A stretch of DNA of 64,000 nucleotides, taken from positions 434,001-498,000 of the forward strand of contig JAWRVZ010000014.1 of the NCBI GenBank assembly GCA_037043235.1, given 5' to 3'. The translations under genes and the position numbers were made by a program. Under the pieces are notes generated by a model. The model did not search any database and had not been told where the DNA came from. It saw only the letters and a list, made by a program, of their open reading frames with translations. Positions 31,845 through 42,086 of this stretch are shown piece by piece; position 1 is the first letter of the stretch, and the number at the start of each line of letters is the position of its first letter. Source of the DNA: Rhodeus uyekii (taxonomy: Eukaryota; Chordata; Actinopteri; Cypriniformes; Acheilognathidae).

Positions 31845-32244
31845 AGCAAATTAGCACTGTTGTTGGTTCTAGTTTCTTCCATCTTCACTCTCTCTCTCTA
31901 AAATTAAATCCTTCCTTTCCGAGGGCTCTTTAGAGACTGCTATCCATGCCTTCATTACATCGCGACTGGAGTACTGCAATTCCCTTTATTACGGGATCTC
32001 TAAGGCACAAATTTCTAGGTTACAAATAGTTCAAAATGCGGCAGCTAGATTTCTTAAGAGGCGTAATAAATTTGATCACATTACGCCCCTCCTGAGATCT
32101 CTTCACTGGCTGCCTACCCAGTTTAGAATTCAAGACAAAATTATACTACTTGTCTACAAATCTCTAAATAATCTGGCTCCCTCCTACCTGACCGATCTTC
32201 TACACCCTTACACTCCCATGAGAGAACTGAGATCGGAGGATAAA
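31845..32244 (+). pseudogene. L2 reverse transcriptase, C-terminal part
   Basis: The reading continues from the L2 RT upstream of the Gmr1 insertion: SSFFHLHSLSKIKSFL, FITSRLEYCNSLYYGI, LQIVQNAAARFL, ITPLLRSLHWLP and SLNNLAPSYL, a typical L2 C-terminal domain. It stops at RSEDK where a MITE inserted at 32245. Confidence 0.8.
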
Positions 32245-32914
32245 GGCCCCGTCCACACGGAGACGCGGATCACTGCATCCGCATACATTTCTTATCGGAT
32301 TGGCGTTCCGTCCACACGCATCCGGCGATTTGGGAGACTAAATCCGCTCACTTTTTATACCGGGTCCTAAAGTGGATAGATCTGAATCCGACACCCTTGC
32401 GGACTCGTGTGGACGGCCAATCCGTATATTTTTTTTGTTTACCGATGATGTCATAACATCACGTGTCGGCTGCGTCACGTATCATCAACAGTGTTGCCAG
32501 ATTGGACTGAAATTTCCAGCGCAGCTACAGCTTAAAACCCTCCCATTAAAAAAAATACTAGCCCAAAGTGCGCACTCTTATAAAAAATGAAAAATGTTGA
32601 GCGATTTTATGCATCAAAAGCCATCCCAAATTGTATCAAACAGCCCAATGCATTTTTTCCCAGTCAGACGTGACAAAAAGGTAAATAGCAATCTGGCAAC
32701 ACTGAACAGTAACAACAATGCGCATGCTCAAAGTCTTCTTCTCTGTGTATAGTGTATTATCTGTGGCAGAATTACAACGCCCCATACTGGTCTGGCATAT
32801 AAACTACACCGGATTCAGTCGGTTTCAGTGGTATCGTGTGGACGCTGATTTTTTTTTTTAATGAGGAAAAAAAAGATCGGATAAGGAATGCGCCGGCATC
32901 GTGTGGACGTGGCC
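32245..32914. mobile_element. MITE with GGCCCCGTCCACACG termini
   Basis: Ends are inverted: GGCCCCGTCCACACGG at the left and CGTGTGGACGTGGCC at the right. A 3-bp AAA flanks it on both sides (32242-32244 and 32915-32917), and the L2 codons RSEDK and VLLKIPRTRL join if the MITE and one AAA are removed. It contains no coding sequence. The word TCCACACG recurs inside near both ends. The superfamily is unresolved; a 3-bp duplication would suit Harbinger. Confidence 0.75.
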
Positions 32915-33050
32915 AAAGTCCTCTTAAAGATCCCCAGAACCCGCCTACAGACAAGGGAAATCAAGCTTTTGAAGTGGCTGGCCCCACACTATGGAACAAT
33001 CTTCCTGACCCTGTTAGAATGGCTTCCAGTTTATCTGAGTTTAAATCTTA
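32915..33050 (+). pseudogene. L2 ORF2 C-terminal end
   Basis: The reading IPRTRLQTRGNQAFEVAG and LWNNLPDPVRMASSLSEFKS is the conserved end of L2-type RT proteins. It is cut at about 33050 by the minus-strand LINE; the following codons (LKTHLFSL) are found at 36786 onward. Confidence 0.75.
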
Positions 33051-33639
33051 GATTAGATTAGATTCAACTTTATTGTCATTGCACAAGTACAGGTACAAGG
33101 CAACAAAATGCAGTTTAGGTCCAATCAGAAGTGCAATAGCAGCAAGTGCAGGATATATACAATGGTTGCATAAGTGCAGGATATGGAGATTTACAGGATT
33201 TACAGGTAATATGTACAATGAATATAAATATACAGATGGTTATTACTATAACAGGTGAGTGTGTGCTATAAATATAATTACTGGTGTCTATAAACAGCAT
33301 TTACAGGTGAATATGTGCTATACATAATGTATATACAGATGTCTAACTATAAACAGAATTTTACAGGTAGATGTATACAATTGTTAGCTTAAGGTAAGCA
33401 GTAGATTTAAGGTAGTGCAATGAGCATGGACAGTGCAAATAAGTGAGATGCGAAATGTAAACAGTTGGTACTGTATGAACAGTTGGTAGTGCAAATGAGC
33501 ATGTTCCAGCTAAAGTATAGTAGTGCAAGGTGCAAGTGTAAACAGTTGTTGTAAACGGTTGTTACTGTAATTAACAGTCGGAAGTGCAAATGGCACAAAT
33601 AAGTAACAGAGTGAGCGAAGAGTCTATAAGGGTAGTAGC

Positions 33640-34130
33640 TAGTGGGGGGGGGGGGGGGGCAGTGAAGGAGTCTGGTGTGGTGGGGGGTGAGAGGAGAGTC
33701 TGTGAGGGGAGTGGGGTGGTGGGGGGAGAGATGAGTCTATGAGGGAGTGGGATGGTGGGGGGTAAGAGGAGAGTCTGTGAGGGGAGTGGGATGGTGGTAA
33801 GAGGAGAGTCTGTGAGGGGAGTGGGATGGTGGTGGGGGAGTGAGGAGTCTATGAGGGGAGTGGGATGGTGGGGGGGGGGAGAGAGGAGTCCATGAGGGGA
33901 GTGGGATGGTGGTAAGAGGAGAGTCTGTGAGGGGAGTGGGATGGTGGTGGGGGAGAGAGGAGTCTATGAGGGGAGTGGGATGGTGGGGGGGTGAGAGGAG
34001 AGTCTATGAGGGGAGTGGGATGTTGGGGGGGTAAGAGGAGAGTCTGTGAGGGGAGTGGGATGGTGGTGGGGGGGGGAGGAGTCTGTGAGGGGAGTGGGAT
34101 GGTGGGGGTGGGGGTGAGAGAGGAGTGGGG
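33640..34130. repeat. G-rich minisatellite within the LINE 3' UTR
   Basis: A unit of about 36-50 bases containing GAGGGGAGTGGGATGGTGG and GAGGAGAGTCTGTGAG repeats about ten times with length variation in the G runs. It starts with a 17-base G run near 33642. Confidence 0.9.
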
Positions 34131-36759
34131 TCAGCAAGGCTTAGAGTTCAGTAAAGAGACAGCTTTGGGGAAGAAACTGTTCTTTAGTCTGCTGGTTCTG
34201 GTCCGGAGGCACCTGAAACACCTGCCGGAGGGAAGGAGGGAGAACAGTCTGTGGGCTGGGTGAGAGGAGTCCTTGAGGATGCTGCAAGCTCGACGCAGAC
34301 AGCGTTTCCTCTGGACGTGCTCGATGGCAGGAAGTGGAGTCCCTGTAATGCGTTGGGCAGTTTTCACCACCCGCTGCAGTGCCTTGCGCTCCGCGACAGA
34401 ACAGCACCCATACCACACTGTGACACAGTTCGTCAGGATGCTTTCCATTGCGCAGCGGTAGAAGTTCACCAGGATAGCCGAGGAGAGCTGATTCTTCCTC
34501 AGTGTCCTCAGGAAGAAGAGGCGCTGGTGAGCCTTCTTGACCAGGCTGGAGGTGTTGGTTGTCCAGGTCATGTCAGCCAAGATGTGGATCCCTAGGAACT
34601 TGAAGCTGGAGACACGCTCAACGGCCATTCCATTGATGTGGATGGTGTCGTGTGTGCCTCTTGACTCTTTCCTGAAGTCCACGATGAGCTCCTTCGTTTT
34701 GGTGGTCTTGAGGATTAGGTTATTTTTGTTGCACCATGTGGACAGGTGCTGGATCTCTTCCCTGTAGGCAGTCTCATCGTTGTTGCTGATGAGACCGATC
34801 ACCGTAGTGTCGTCTGCGAACTTGACGATAGCATTAGATCCAAACACAGGCTTGCAGTCGGAGGTGAAGAGGGAGTAGAGAAACGGGCTTAGCACACATC
34901 CCTCTGGTACACCAGTGTTAAGTGTGATGGATGTGGAGCAGGTGGATCCAGATCAGACATTCTGGGGTCTGTTGGTCAGGAAGTCCAGAATCCAGTTGCA
35001 GAGTGAGGTATTAATGCCCAAGTCTTCAAGTTTGGCTATTAACTTGGCCGGGATGATAGTGTTGAATGCTGAGCTGAAGTCAACAAACAGCATCCATGCA
35101 TAAGAGTTCTTATTGTCCAGGTGTGTGAGCACAGAGTGCAGTGCCATGGCAACAGCATCCTCTGTGCTCCTATTTCTGCGGTAAGCAAACTGATGTGAGT
35201 CCAATGTGGATGGTATAGAGTCTTTTAGGTGTTCCAGGACCAGCCGCTCAAAGCACTTCATGATGATGGGTGTGAGTGCTACAGGGCGGTAGTCGTTAGG
35301 GCACCTTGGACTAGAGTGTTTTGGCACTGGCACAATGGAGGTGCATTTGAAGCATGTTGGTACAGCTGCTTGGGCAAGAGACAGGTTGAAAATGTCTGTA
35401 AAGACCCCAGCGAGCTGCTCCGCACATGCCCTGAGGACACGTCCAGGGATGTTGTCTGGTCCAGCAGCCTTGTGCGTGCAGGCAGTATTGCGTGTCTTCA
35501 TTAGGAGTTGCATTTCCTTATTCATCCATGGCTTCTGATTTGGGTATGTGGTAATCTGTTTCTGGGTTGTAACACTGTCAATGGTGGTATTAATATAATC
35601 CAATACAGAGGAGGTGTAGCAGTCAATGTCAATGCCTGTATGAGCACCACTGGTGGCTTGGGAATCAAACATACTCCAGTCTGTGTGTAGAAACCTTTCC
35701 TGGAGTGTGAAATCTACCCCCGCAGGCCACACCTTGATGGTCTTCACTGATGGCTTCACACGGTTGATGAGGGGTGAATATTTGGGAGTGAGGAACAAAG
35801 AGATGTGGTCTGATTGTCCCAGGTGGGGGAGAGGTGTCGCCATGTAGGCCCCAGACATGTTTGTGTAGACATGGTCTAAGGTTTTGTTTCCTCTGGTGTG
35901 ACAGGAAACATTCTGATGAAATTTGAAATTTGTAGCACAGTCTTTAAGTTAGAGTGATTAAAATCACCCGCAACATTAAACGCCGCTTCCGGGTGAAGAG
36001 TCTGTTGTTTACTAATGGCTGCATAAAGTTCTTTCATAGCAAGCTTGGCATCAGCATCCGGGGGAATATAAGCTGCAGTTATAATGGTGAAAGTGAACTC
36101 ACGCGGCAGATAGAACGGTCTACTTTTAACCATGAGAAACTCTAGGTTAGCTGAACAATGGCTCCCAACAACAGCAGAGTTTGTGCACCAAGCTTTGTTA
36201 ATGTAAATGCACAATCCACCTCCCCTTGTCTTACCGGATCCATCTATTGTTCTGTCCGCGCGGAGCGTGTGATGTCCCGTGAGCTCAATAGTGGAGTCTG
36301 GTATTCCGCTATTTAACCACGTCTCCGTGAAGATAAGGACGTTACAGTTCAGAAGTCTTTTGCTGTGTGTCATGTTGAGTCGAATCTCATCCATTTTGTT
36401 CACTAGCGATCGGACATTGGCAAGGAAGATACTGGGTAGAGAGAGCCGGTGTGGTGTTAGCTTTAACCGAGCACTAAGTCCTCCACGCTTGCCTCGCCTT
36501 TGTTTACGATCTCGACGCCGCCTGCGAGCACTTCCGCCTGGCCGGGAAGAATGCGCTGCCTGGCGATCTCAGGAAGGAGTCGAAGGTTGTCCATAAAACC
36601 GTCGGAAATTTGCAAACCAATATCCAAAAGCTCACTTCGGGTGTACGATGTAAAGGCACAACTGTTCTGCACAAACAGACCCGAGATAAGCAAGAGTAAT
36701 ACTGCAAAATTGCAGAAACTGGAGAGACCCCGAGCCTCGCAATGTACTCGCGCCGCCAT
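34131..36759 (-). pseudogene. Rex1-type LINE ORF2: endonuclease and reverse transcriptase
   Basis: On the minus strand the frame opens with MAARVHCEARG and a hydrophobic segment (FAVLLLLISGLFV), then TSYTRSELLDIG, as in other fish elements of this type. The APE endonuclease follows (FTETWLNSGIPD, TRGGGLCIYIN, YIPPDA, VAGDFNHSN), disrupted near 35870. RT motifs are AGPDNIPGRVL, NDYRPVALTPIIMKCFERL, FAYRRNRSTEDAV, MLFVDFSSAFNTI and the catalytic F-A-D-D (34809-34820). The end is LPSGRCFRCLRTRTSRL. Frameshifts near 34930 and 35870 break it. The protein would nick DNA and prime reverse transcription. Confidence 0.85.
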
Positions 36760-36777
36760 CTTAGATTTCTACATTTT

Positions 36778-37130
36778 GCCTTAAAACCCATCTTTTCTCT
36801 CTCGCGTTTGTTGGTGTTTAATATGTAATTATTTTGGGTTTTTTGTGTATATGCAGTTGTTTATGCATGTATATATGTGTATACATATGTGTTTATGTGG
36901 ATGTGTGTACGGTCGACTATGTCTATTTGCCTCTGCCTCTCAGTTTTTGTTTTTGGCTGTTTCTATTTTTGTTTTGTTTTCTATTTGCTTTTTATTTCTT
37001 ATTTCTTATTTTATTGTTTTTCTTTTGTGCTTTGTGTACGGTTTTCTTTCAACCTGTTGTACAGCACTTTGGTAGGCCTTTGGCCATTTTTAAATGTGCT
37101 TTATAAATAAACTGAACTTGAACTTGATTA
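36778..37130 (+). mobile_element. 3' end and 3' UTR of the split L2 LINE
   Basis: The first codons continue L2 ORF2 (LKTHLFSLAFVGV). A T-rich 3' UTR follows and ends CTTTATAAATAAACTGAACT with short TTGAAC repeats, a typical L2 tail. A second L2 leader follows almost immediately. Confidence 0.65.
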
Positions 37131-37285
37131 TTTAATAAATTGTAATCGTTAGCTTTAATCTTAGTTGCTAAACGCGTTAGCATTGAGCTATCTTACTGTC
37201 CGTGCATTCAGCATTTTCTCGCTCGTGCCTTTTTTCCAGAGTTCATCAAACAACTGGTGAATTGGATCACCACACACGGTGAGTC

Positions 37286-37981
37286 ATGTCATCTCCTGTA
37301 ATTCTTACATGCACGTACTGCTTCATGCATACTCTGTCTGTCTCTGTCAGCAGCCAGGGCTTCACATGTGATAAATGTAGGGACATAGTCAGGCTGACAG
37401 AGAAGATCTCAGAAGTAGAGACACGCATCCAAACTTTAATTGAGGATAGTAAGAATGCAAAGGCTTTAGATACTACTTTCGACTAGCTTAGCAAACCCTG
37501 TACATTGTTCGGTTCCGGCTGTAAAGGCCGTGCAGTAGGGCAACTGGGTGACTGTGAGACAGCATAATCGCGGGTCAAAAAAACACTGTTCCATTCCGAT
37601 TAGAACATCAAACAGGTTCTCCCCACTCAGTGATGCACCCACTGAGAAACCTGTTGGAAGTGCCCTAGTGATTGGGGATTCTATTACTCGGAATGTGAAA
37701 ATAGAGAATCCAGGAACCATAGTCACATGTTTGCCGGGAGGCAGAGCGCCTGACGTAAAATTTGAACATCAAATTTAAAAGTGCTGGCTAAGGCTAATCG
37801 TAAATATTCTAAAATTGTTATTCACGTCGGCGCTAATGATGTCCGACCTCCCCAGTCGGAGATCACTAAAACTAATAGTAAAGAGGTGTGTGAACTCGCA
37901 AGTACGATGTCAGACACTGTAATTTGCTCTGGCCCTCTTTACAAACAACTAATTATGGATATAACACAAATGAACAAATGA
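37286..37981 (+). pseudogene. L2 ORF1: zinc finger, coiled coil and SGNH esterase domain
   Basis: The ATG at 37286 starts MSSPVILTCTYCFMH; a second cysteine pair (FTCDKCRD) completes a PHD-like zinc motif, and a short coiled coil (RLTEKISEVETRIQTLIED) follows. The frame stops at 37486 and coding sense continues in other frames. SGNH-hydrolase blocks are ALVIGDSITRN (catalytic serine, near 37665) and IVIHVGANDVRPP (near 37815). Fish L2 elements such as zebrafish ZfL2-1 have an ORF1 with an esterase domain of this kind. It probably acts as an RNA-binding, lipid-interacting chaperone. At least two frame breaks are present. Confidence 0.75.
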
Positions 37982-37990
37982 TAAAGCTTG

Positions 37991-39519
37991 TGTAGCGGGA
38001 CCTCGAAACTGATAAAGATACCACTTGGAATAACAGCTGACTACGCCACCCTTGTCAAAGGGAATATTTCTTGGACACAGGTCCGTGGTTTTGAAAGAGG
38101 ACCAGAGACGTGGATATAGAAAAATACAAATTTTATTGACGAATAGAAACTCTTAAAAATAAGTTAGAATGACTTGGCTATCAGCCCTACATCAGATTAC
38201 CCACAGGAACTGAGGCTTACCTATAACAGGTAACTAAAGAGCACAAAGTCTCTACAAAAAGGAGAAATCTTACCACCAAGTGCAAGGTCTCACTGCACAC
38301 AAGGGTAATCTCACACAGGAACACACAAACACACTCACACACTGTGACAAAGGCCCACCGCCGCACACGAGAATCCACTAAAGGCCTGCCTCGAAGCCTC
38401 AGTTCCTATAACAGAAGGGAAAATTAACGGTTTAACTCAACTACAAAATGATATGTTCCACAATACTTAAATGAAATCAAAAGTACATATTCACACAATA
38501 AGACAACAAATAGTAAGCACAGACAGGAATGAAACAAGATATATATAATAAAACGAAAAACTACAAGACAATGTAACGAATGAATCAAAACAACCAGGGA
38601 TAACAAATAAAAAAACAATAAATTAAACAAAAGCAAAACACTGGAAGAATTATCAACAAACGAAATAAACAATATGACAAGACCAGAGGTCAAAAGAAAT
38701 AAACAATAAATTAAACAAAACGAACGCTGAAAGAATTATCAGCAAATGAAATAAGCTAGTTCAAGACAGACAACGAATTAGACAAACCAAAGAAATCCAC
38801 ACGAAGTGAAACTAAATAACAAAACCAAAAAAACATTAATTACTAAAGGAACAAAATCTCCGGGAAAGCAAACGCACGGCGATTGCTCGCTGAAAGGATT
38901 GATGTTCGGGAAAGTCAGTACGGAAGGAATGGTATAGAAGAAACAGTGTGGAGGAAACAACGTGAAGAAAACAGCAGTGTCAATATATCGCCCTGCAGGC
39001 TCTGTAGATTCTTCCTCTTATACGTTGGTTGAATCTAGCCAACAATGAGCTGGCGCCCGATCATTCCTCCTAAAATGATTTTTAAAACAACATGTTATCA
39101 CAGTAATAAAATAAAACCTGCGCGAACAGCGGCGGATTCACATACCTGTATATTGTTGATATCACGCGCAGTCACACCATTGTCGCCAAATACAGCGTGA
39201 GGACATGTACGCACGGCCAATACAACAGGACAAACTGAACACGCGTTGATGAGGGGTAGGCAGCCGCCAACCAAAAACTCAGATTTTAATCGAGGCGCTC
39301 TTGACACAAAGATCAACTAAATATAAACACCGATGCATTTACTAGTACTTCAACCCAACCACTTACCCACGAAACGGAAGGGACACCGGAAGGGGGTGGT
39401 CCACTAGCAGTGACGCACGAGCGATACCTTAGTTGCCCCCTTTATATTTGCCCTAAAGCTACGTGATTGGATGTTGATTGCTTAAGCCCAACCCTTGATA
39501 ACTTAGGAGCCCCACTACA
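37991..39519 (-). repeat. Solo LTR, about 1.53 kb
   Basis: The segment begins TGTAGCGGG and ends CCCACTACA, so the ends are short inverted repeats with TG...CA. In minus orientation an AATAAA (38132-38137) lies about 140 bases before the LTR end. It separates L2 ORF1 from the L2 endonuclease. No internal coding sequence is seen. A target duplication is not obvious (GCTTG left, ATCGG right), so a deletion may have accompanied insertion. Confidence 0.55.
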
Positions 39520-39549
39520 ATCGGGTTACTGAAAATACAAACCCATTCC

Positions 39550-40127
39550 TCAAAAGCACTTGTTGTAAATGATATGATTACAGATCATAAACTAGATATG
39601 CTGTGTTTGACAAAAACCTGGCTAAAACCAGACGATTACATTACTTTAAATGAGTCCACCCCTCAAGATTACTGTTATAAACATGAGCCTCGTCTGAAAG
39701 GTAAAGGAGGAGGTATTGCTGTAATTTATAGTAACACCATCAGTACTTTTCAAAGGTCTAATTTGAAATATAATTCTTTTGAAGTTATGGTCCTTCATGT
39801 AAAATTATCTAGTGCAAGTAATAATTCCTGTTTAACTTTTGTGCTGGTTATTGAATACAGACCACCAGGGCACCATACAGACTTTATCAAAGAATTTGCT
39901 GTTTTTCTCTCAGACTTAGTAATGTCTGCAGATAAAGTCATAATTGTCTGTGATTTCAATATCCATGTAGATAATGAAAATGACGCATTGGGATTGGAAT
40001 TTAGAGATATTTTAAACTCTATTGGAGTTACACAACATGTTTCAGGACCCACTCATTCTCGTAATCATACTTTAGATCTAGTATTGTCGCATGGGATCAA
40101 TGTTGATACTGTTCAAATTCTGCAGCA
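39550..40127 (+). pseudogene. L2 ORF2 N-terminal endonuclease domain
   Basis: The reading includes SSKALVVNDMITDHKLD, LCLTKTWLKPDDYI (normally TETWL; the catalytic glutamate is a lysine here), GKGGGIAVIYS, YRPPGHH, IIVCDFNIHVDNEND and THSRNHTLDLVLSHGI. These are APE-type endonuclease motifs of L2 LINEs. The reading ends at VQILQQ, where the minus-strand gypsy begins. The Glu-to-Lys change would inactivate metal binding. Confidence 0.8.
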
Positions 40128-41408
40128 GAATTTGAGGTCATCAGTGTTGATCCAGGACCTTTCCTCCGGACCGTACCCCTCCCAGTCCACTAGATATTGG
40201 ATCTGGCGCCCCCGACGTCTGGAATCTAGCAAACCTCACACTTGAAACGCCTCCTCGCCTTCCACGATTAAGGGTGGGGGGCCTAGATCACTGCCTTCTG
40301 GTTCCACCCTCGGACTACCGGCCGGTTTCAGTAGGGATACATGGAAGGTTGGAGAGATGCGGTAAGTGGTGGGAAGTTCAAGACGAAATTACACTGGATT
40401 AACTTGCTTGTAAATTTTAAATGGACCCACATACCTGGGACTGAGTTTATTGCATGGTAACCGCAGACGTAGATCCCTGGTTGATAGACACACCCATTGT
40501 CCTGGTCTGTAGTTTGGCTGAGGGAGTTCGTAGTTCGGCACCGGTGACGGTCTGCTTGATCTTTGGTTCTATTTACTGCTCGTTGAAGATGAACATGTGC
40601 TTGATTCCATACCGCCTCACTCCGTTGAAACCAGTCGTTGATGGCTGGAACTTCAGACGGTTCACTGGACCATGGAAATAGCGGTGGTTGAAATCCCAGA
40701 ACACATTGAAAGGGTGTGAGATTAGTGGCAGGTTTGAGGATGGAATTCTGTGCGTACTCAGCCCAGGGAAGGAATCGACTCCAGTCCATTTGGTTCTGCT
40801 GGCAGTACATACGGAGGAATTTGGAGACCTCTTGATTCAAACGTTCAGTTTGTCCATTGGACTGGGGATGATATCCTGATGTGAGGCTTACATTTACATT
40901 TAGCAGTCGGAAGAAGGCGGCCCACACCCTGGATGTGAATTGTGGGCCTCGGTCTGAGACGATATCCTCGGGAAGTCCATAGTAGCGGAATACATAATGA
41001 AACAAGTGTTCGGCTGTTTCAAGAGCTGAGGGGAGCTTAGGCAGAGGTATTAGTCGGCAGGCTTTGGAAAATCGATCGATTACTGTAATGATTGTCATGT
41101 TACCTTGAGAGGTTCAGTAATGAACCTCATTACCGTAGGTCGGTAATGAAGTCGATGGCTATGTGAGACCACGGTCTTTGTGGGATGGGTAATGGCTGTA
41201 GTAATCCTGCTGGTGGTTGCTGGGGTGTTTTAGCGGCTGCACATGTATGACAAGCATTTACAAAGTTACTGGTGTCTACCTGCAGTGTATCCCATCAGAA
41301 TCGGTTCTGGATTAGACGAATCGTGGTTGCGATCCCTGGATAACCAGAGCTGGTAGAAGAGTGTACCCACCGGAAAACCTTTTCCCTGAGTCGCAGAGGA
41401 ACAAATGT
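40128..41408 (-). pseudogene. Integrase with chromodomain of the chromovirus
   Basis: The zinc region (NACHTCAAAKTPQQP, near 41245) leads into the core. D in SHIAIDFITDL, D in VSDRGPQF and E in NGQTERLNQEV form the catalytic triad. A frame break lies near 41100. After LPTTYRISPTFHVSLL (a GPY/F-like module, near 40350) come linker sequences and a chromodomain ending QYLVDWEGYGPEERSWI near 40160. Chromodomains direct integration to particular chromatin marks. The end of the domain is fused to the L2 endonuclease remnant. Confidence 0.82.
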
Positions 41409-42086
41409 TCAGTCAGCTGGACATTCTGCCGGAGGTGGGTCTTGTGCATGTGCTTGAGTGATCTCGGTCATTATGTCCCATTGAACTGGTGCCAAAAAAA
41501 GAGAAGTTGGGATAATGGGGTCTGGGTGAGGATTCGGAGAGATGAAATCATGTTGTAGTGAGAGTGCGTCTGCCTTGATGTTCTTTGAGCCTGGGATGTA
41601 TGTGATGGTGAAATCAAAACGGGTGAAGAATAGTGCCCACCAGGCCTGCCGAGGGTTGAGTCTTTTGGCTGATCGTAGGTATTCTAAGTTGCGGTGGTCG
41701 GTTAATACTACAAATGGGTGTCTCACCCCCTCCAACCAGTGTCACCATTCTTCAAATGCCACTTTCATGGCTAACAGTTCACGGTTGCCTACATCGTAAT
41801 TCTGTTCGGCGGGTGAAAGTTTTCTGGAATAATAGGCGCAGGGAAAGAGTTTGGGTGGGGTACCTTGTCTTTGGGACAGAATAGCTCCGATACCCATATT
41901 GGATGCGTCGACTTCTACTCCAAATGGTAAACTGGGTTCAGGATGATGCAGGATGGGAGCAGATGTGAAACGTCTCTTCAACTCATTGAACGCTTGAACA
42001 GCGTCAGTGCACCAGCGGAGTTTGGAGGTACTTCCCTTGGTCATGGTTGTGAGGGGTGCTGCTACTGAGCTGAAGTTTCTAATAAA
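41409..42086 (-). pseudogene. RNase H of the chromovirus
   Basis: Motifs: FGVEVDASNMGIGAVLSQ-like (here GIGAILSQR), CAYYSRKLSPAEQNYDVG, NRELLAMKVAFEEW, then a TGA, then HPFVVLTDHRNLEYL and the domain end (IKADALS) near 41560. Two in-frame TGA codons, after NFYR near 42080 and after EEW near 41740, stand where relatives have an arginine codon or similar, in line with CpG decay. The domain would degrade template RNA. Confidence 0.82.

Larger units (their letters stand above)
33051..36777 (-). mobile_element. Rex1/CR1-type LINE inserted into the L2 3' end
   Basis: The element points to the minus strand. Its 3' end (33051-33110) reads in reverse as AATGACAATAAAGTTGAATC followed by TAATC repeats. 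A non-coding region with a long G-rich minisatellite (33640-34130) lies between the tail and the RT stop near 34131. ORF2 (EN+RT) spans 34131-36759. L2 coding sequence is present on both sides, showing insertion. It looks close to full length for ORF2, but no ORF1 is seen. Confidence 0.8.
24735..37130 (+). mobile_element. L2-type LINE split by three later insertions
   Basis: The element's own pieces are a 5' leader (24735-24900, matching in reverse the leader at 51965-52140), RT (24932-25701), RT C-terminus (31845-32244 and 32915-33050) and 3' UTR (36778-37130). The UTR ends in TAAATAAACTGAACTTGAAC. Each gap is explained by one insertion: a Gmr1 gypsy, a MITE and a Rex1-type LINE. In each case the coding sense continues on the far side. 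ORF1 and the endonuclease are missing between the leader and the RT. Confidence 0.8.
37140..40127 (+). mobile_element. Second L2 LINE: ORF1 and endonuclease parts, split by an LTR
   Basis: A leader (37140-37285), ORF1 (37286-37981) and the N-terminal endonuclease of ORF2 (39550-40127) are present. They are separated by a 1.53 kb LTR (37991-39519). The ORF1 3' part is missing at the LTR site. The right edge is cut by a minus-strand gypsy element at about 40128, and the L2 RT is not found beyond it. Confidence 0.75.

Noticed and set aside
33991..34263. Glycine-rich open frame across the G-rich minisatellite
   Set aside because: It is a by-product of the tandem repeat and is antisense to the LINE.
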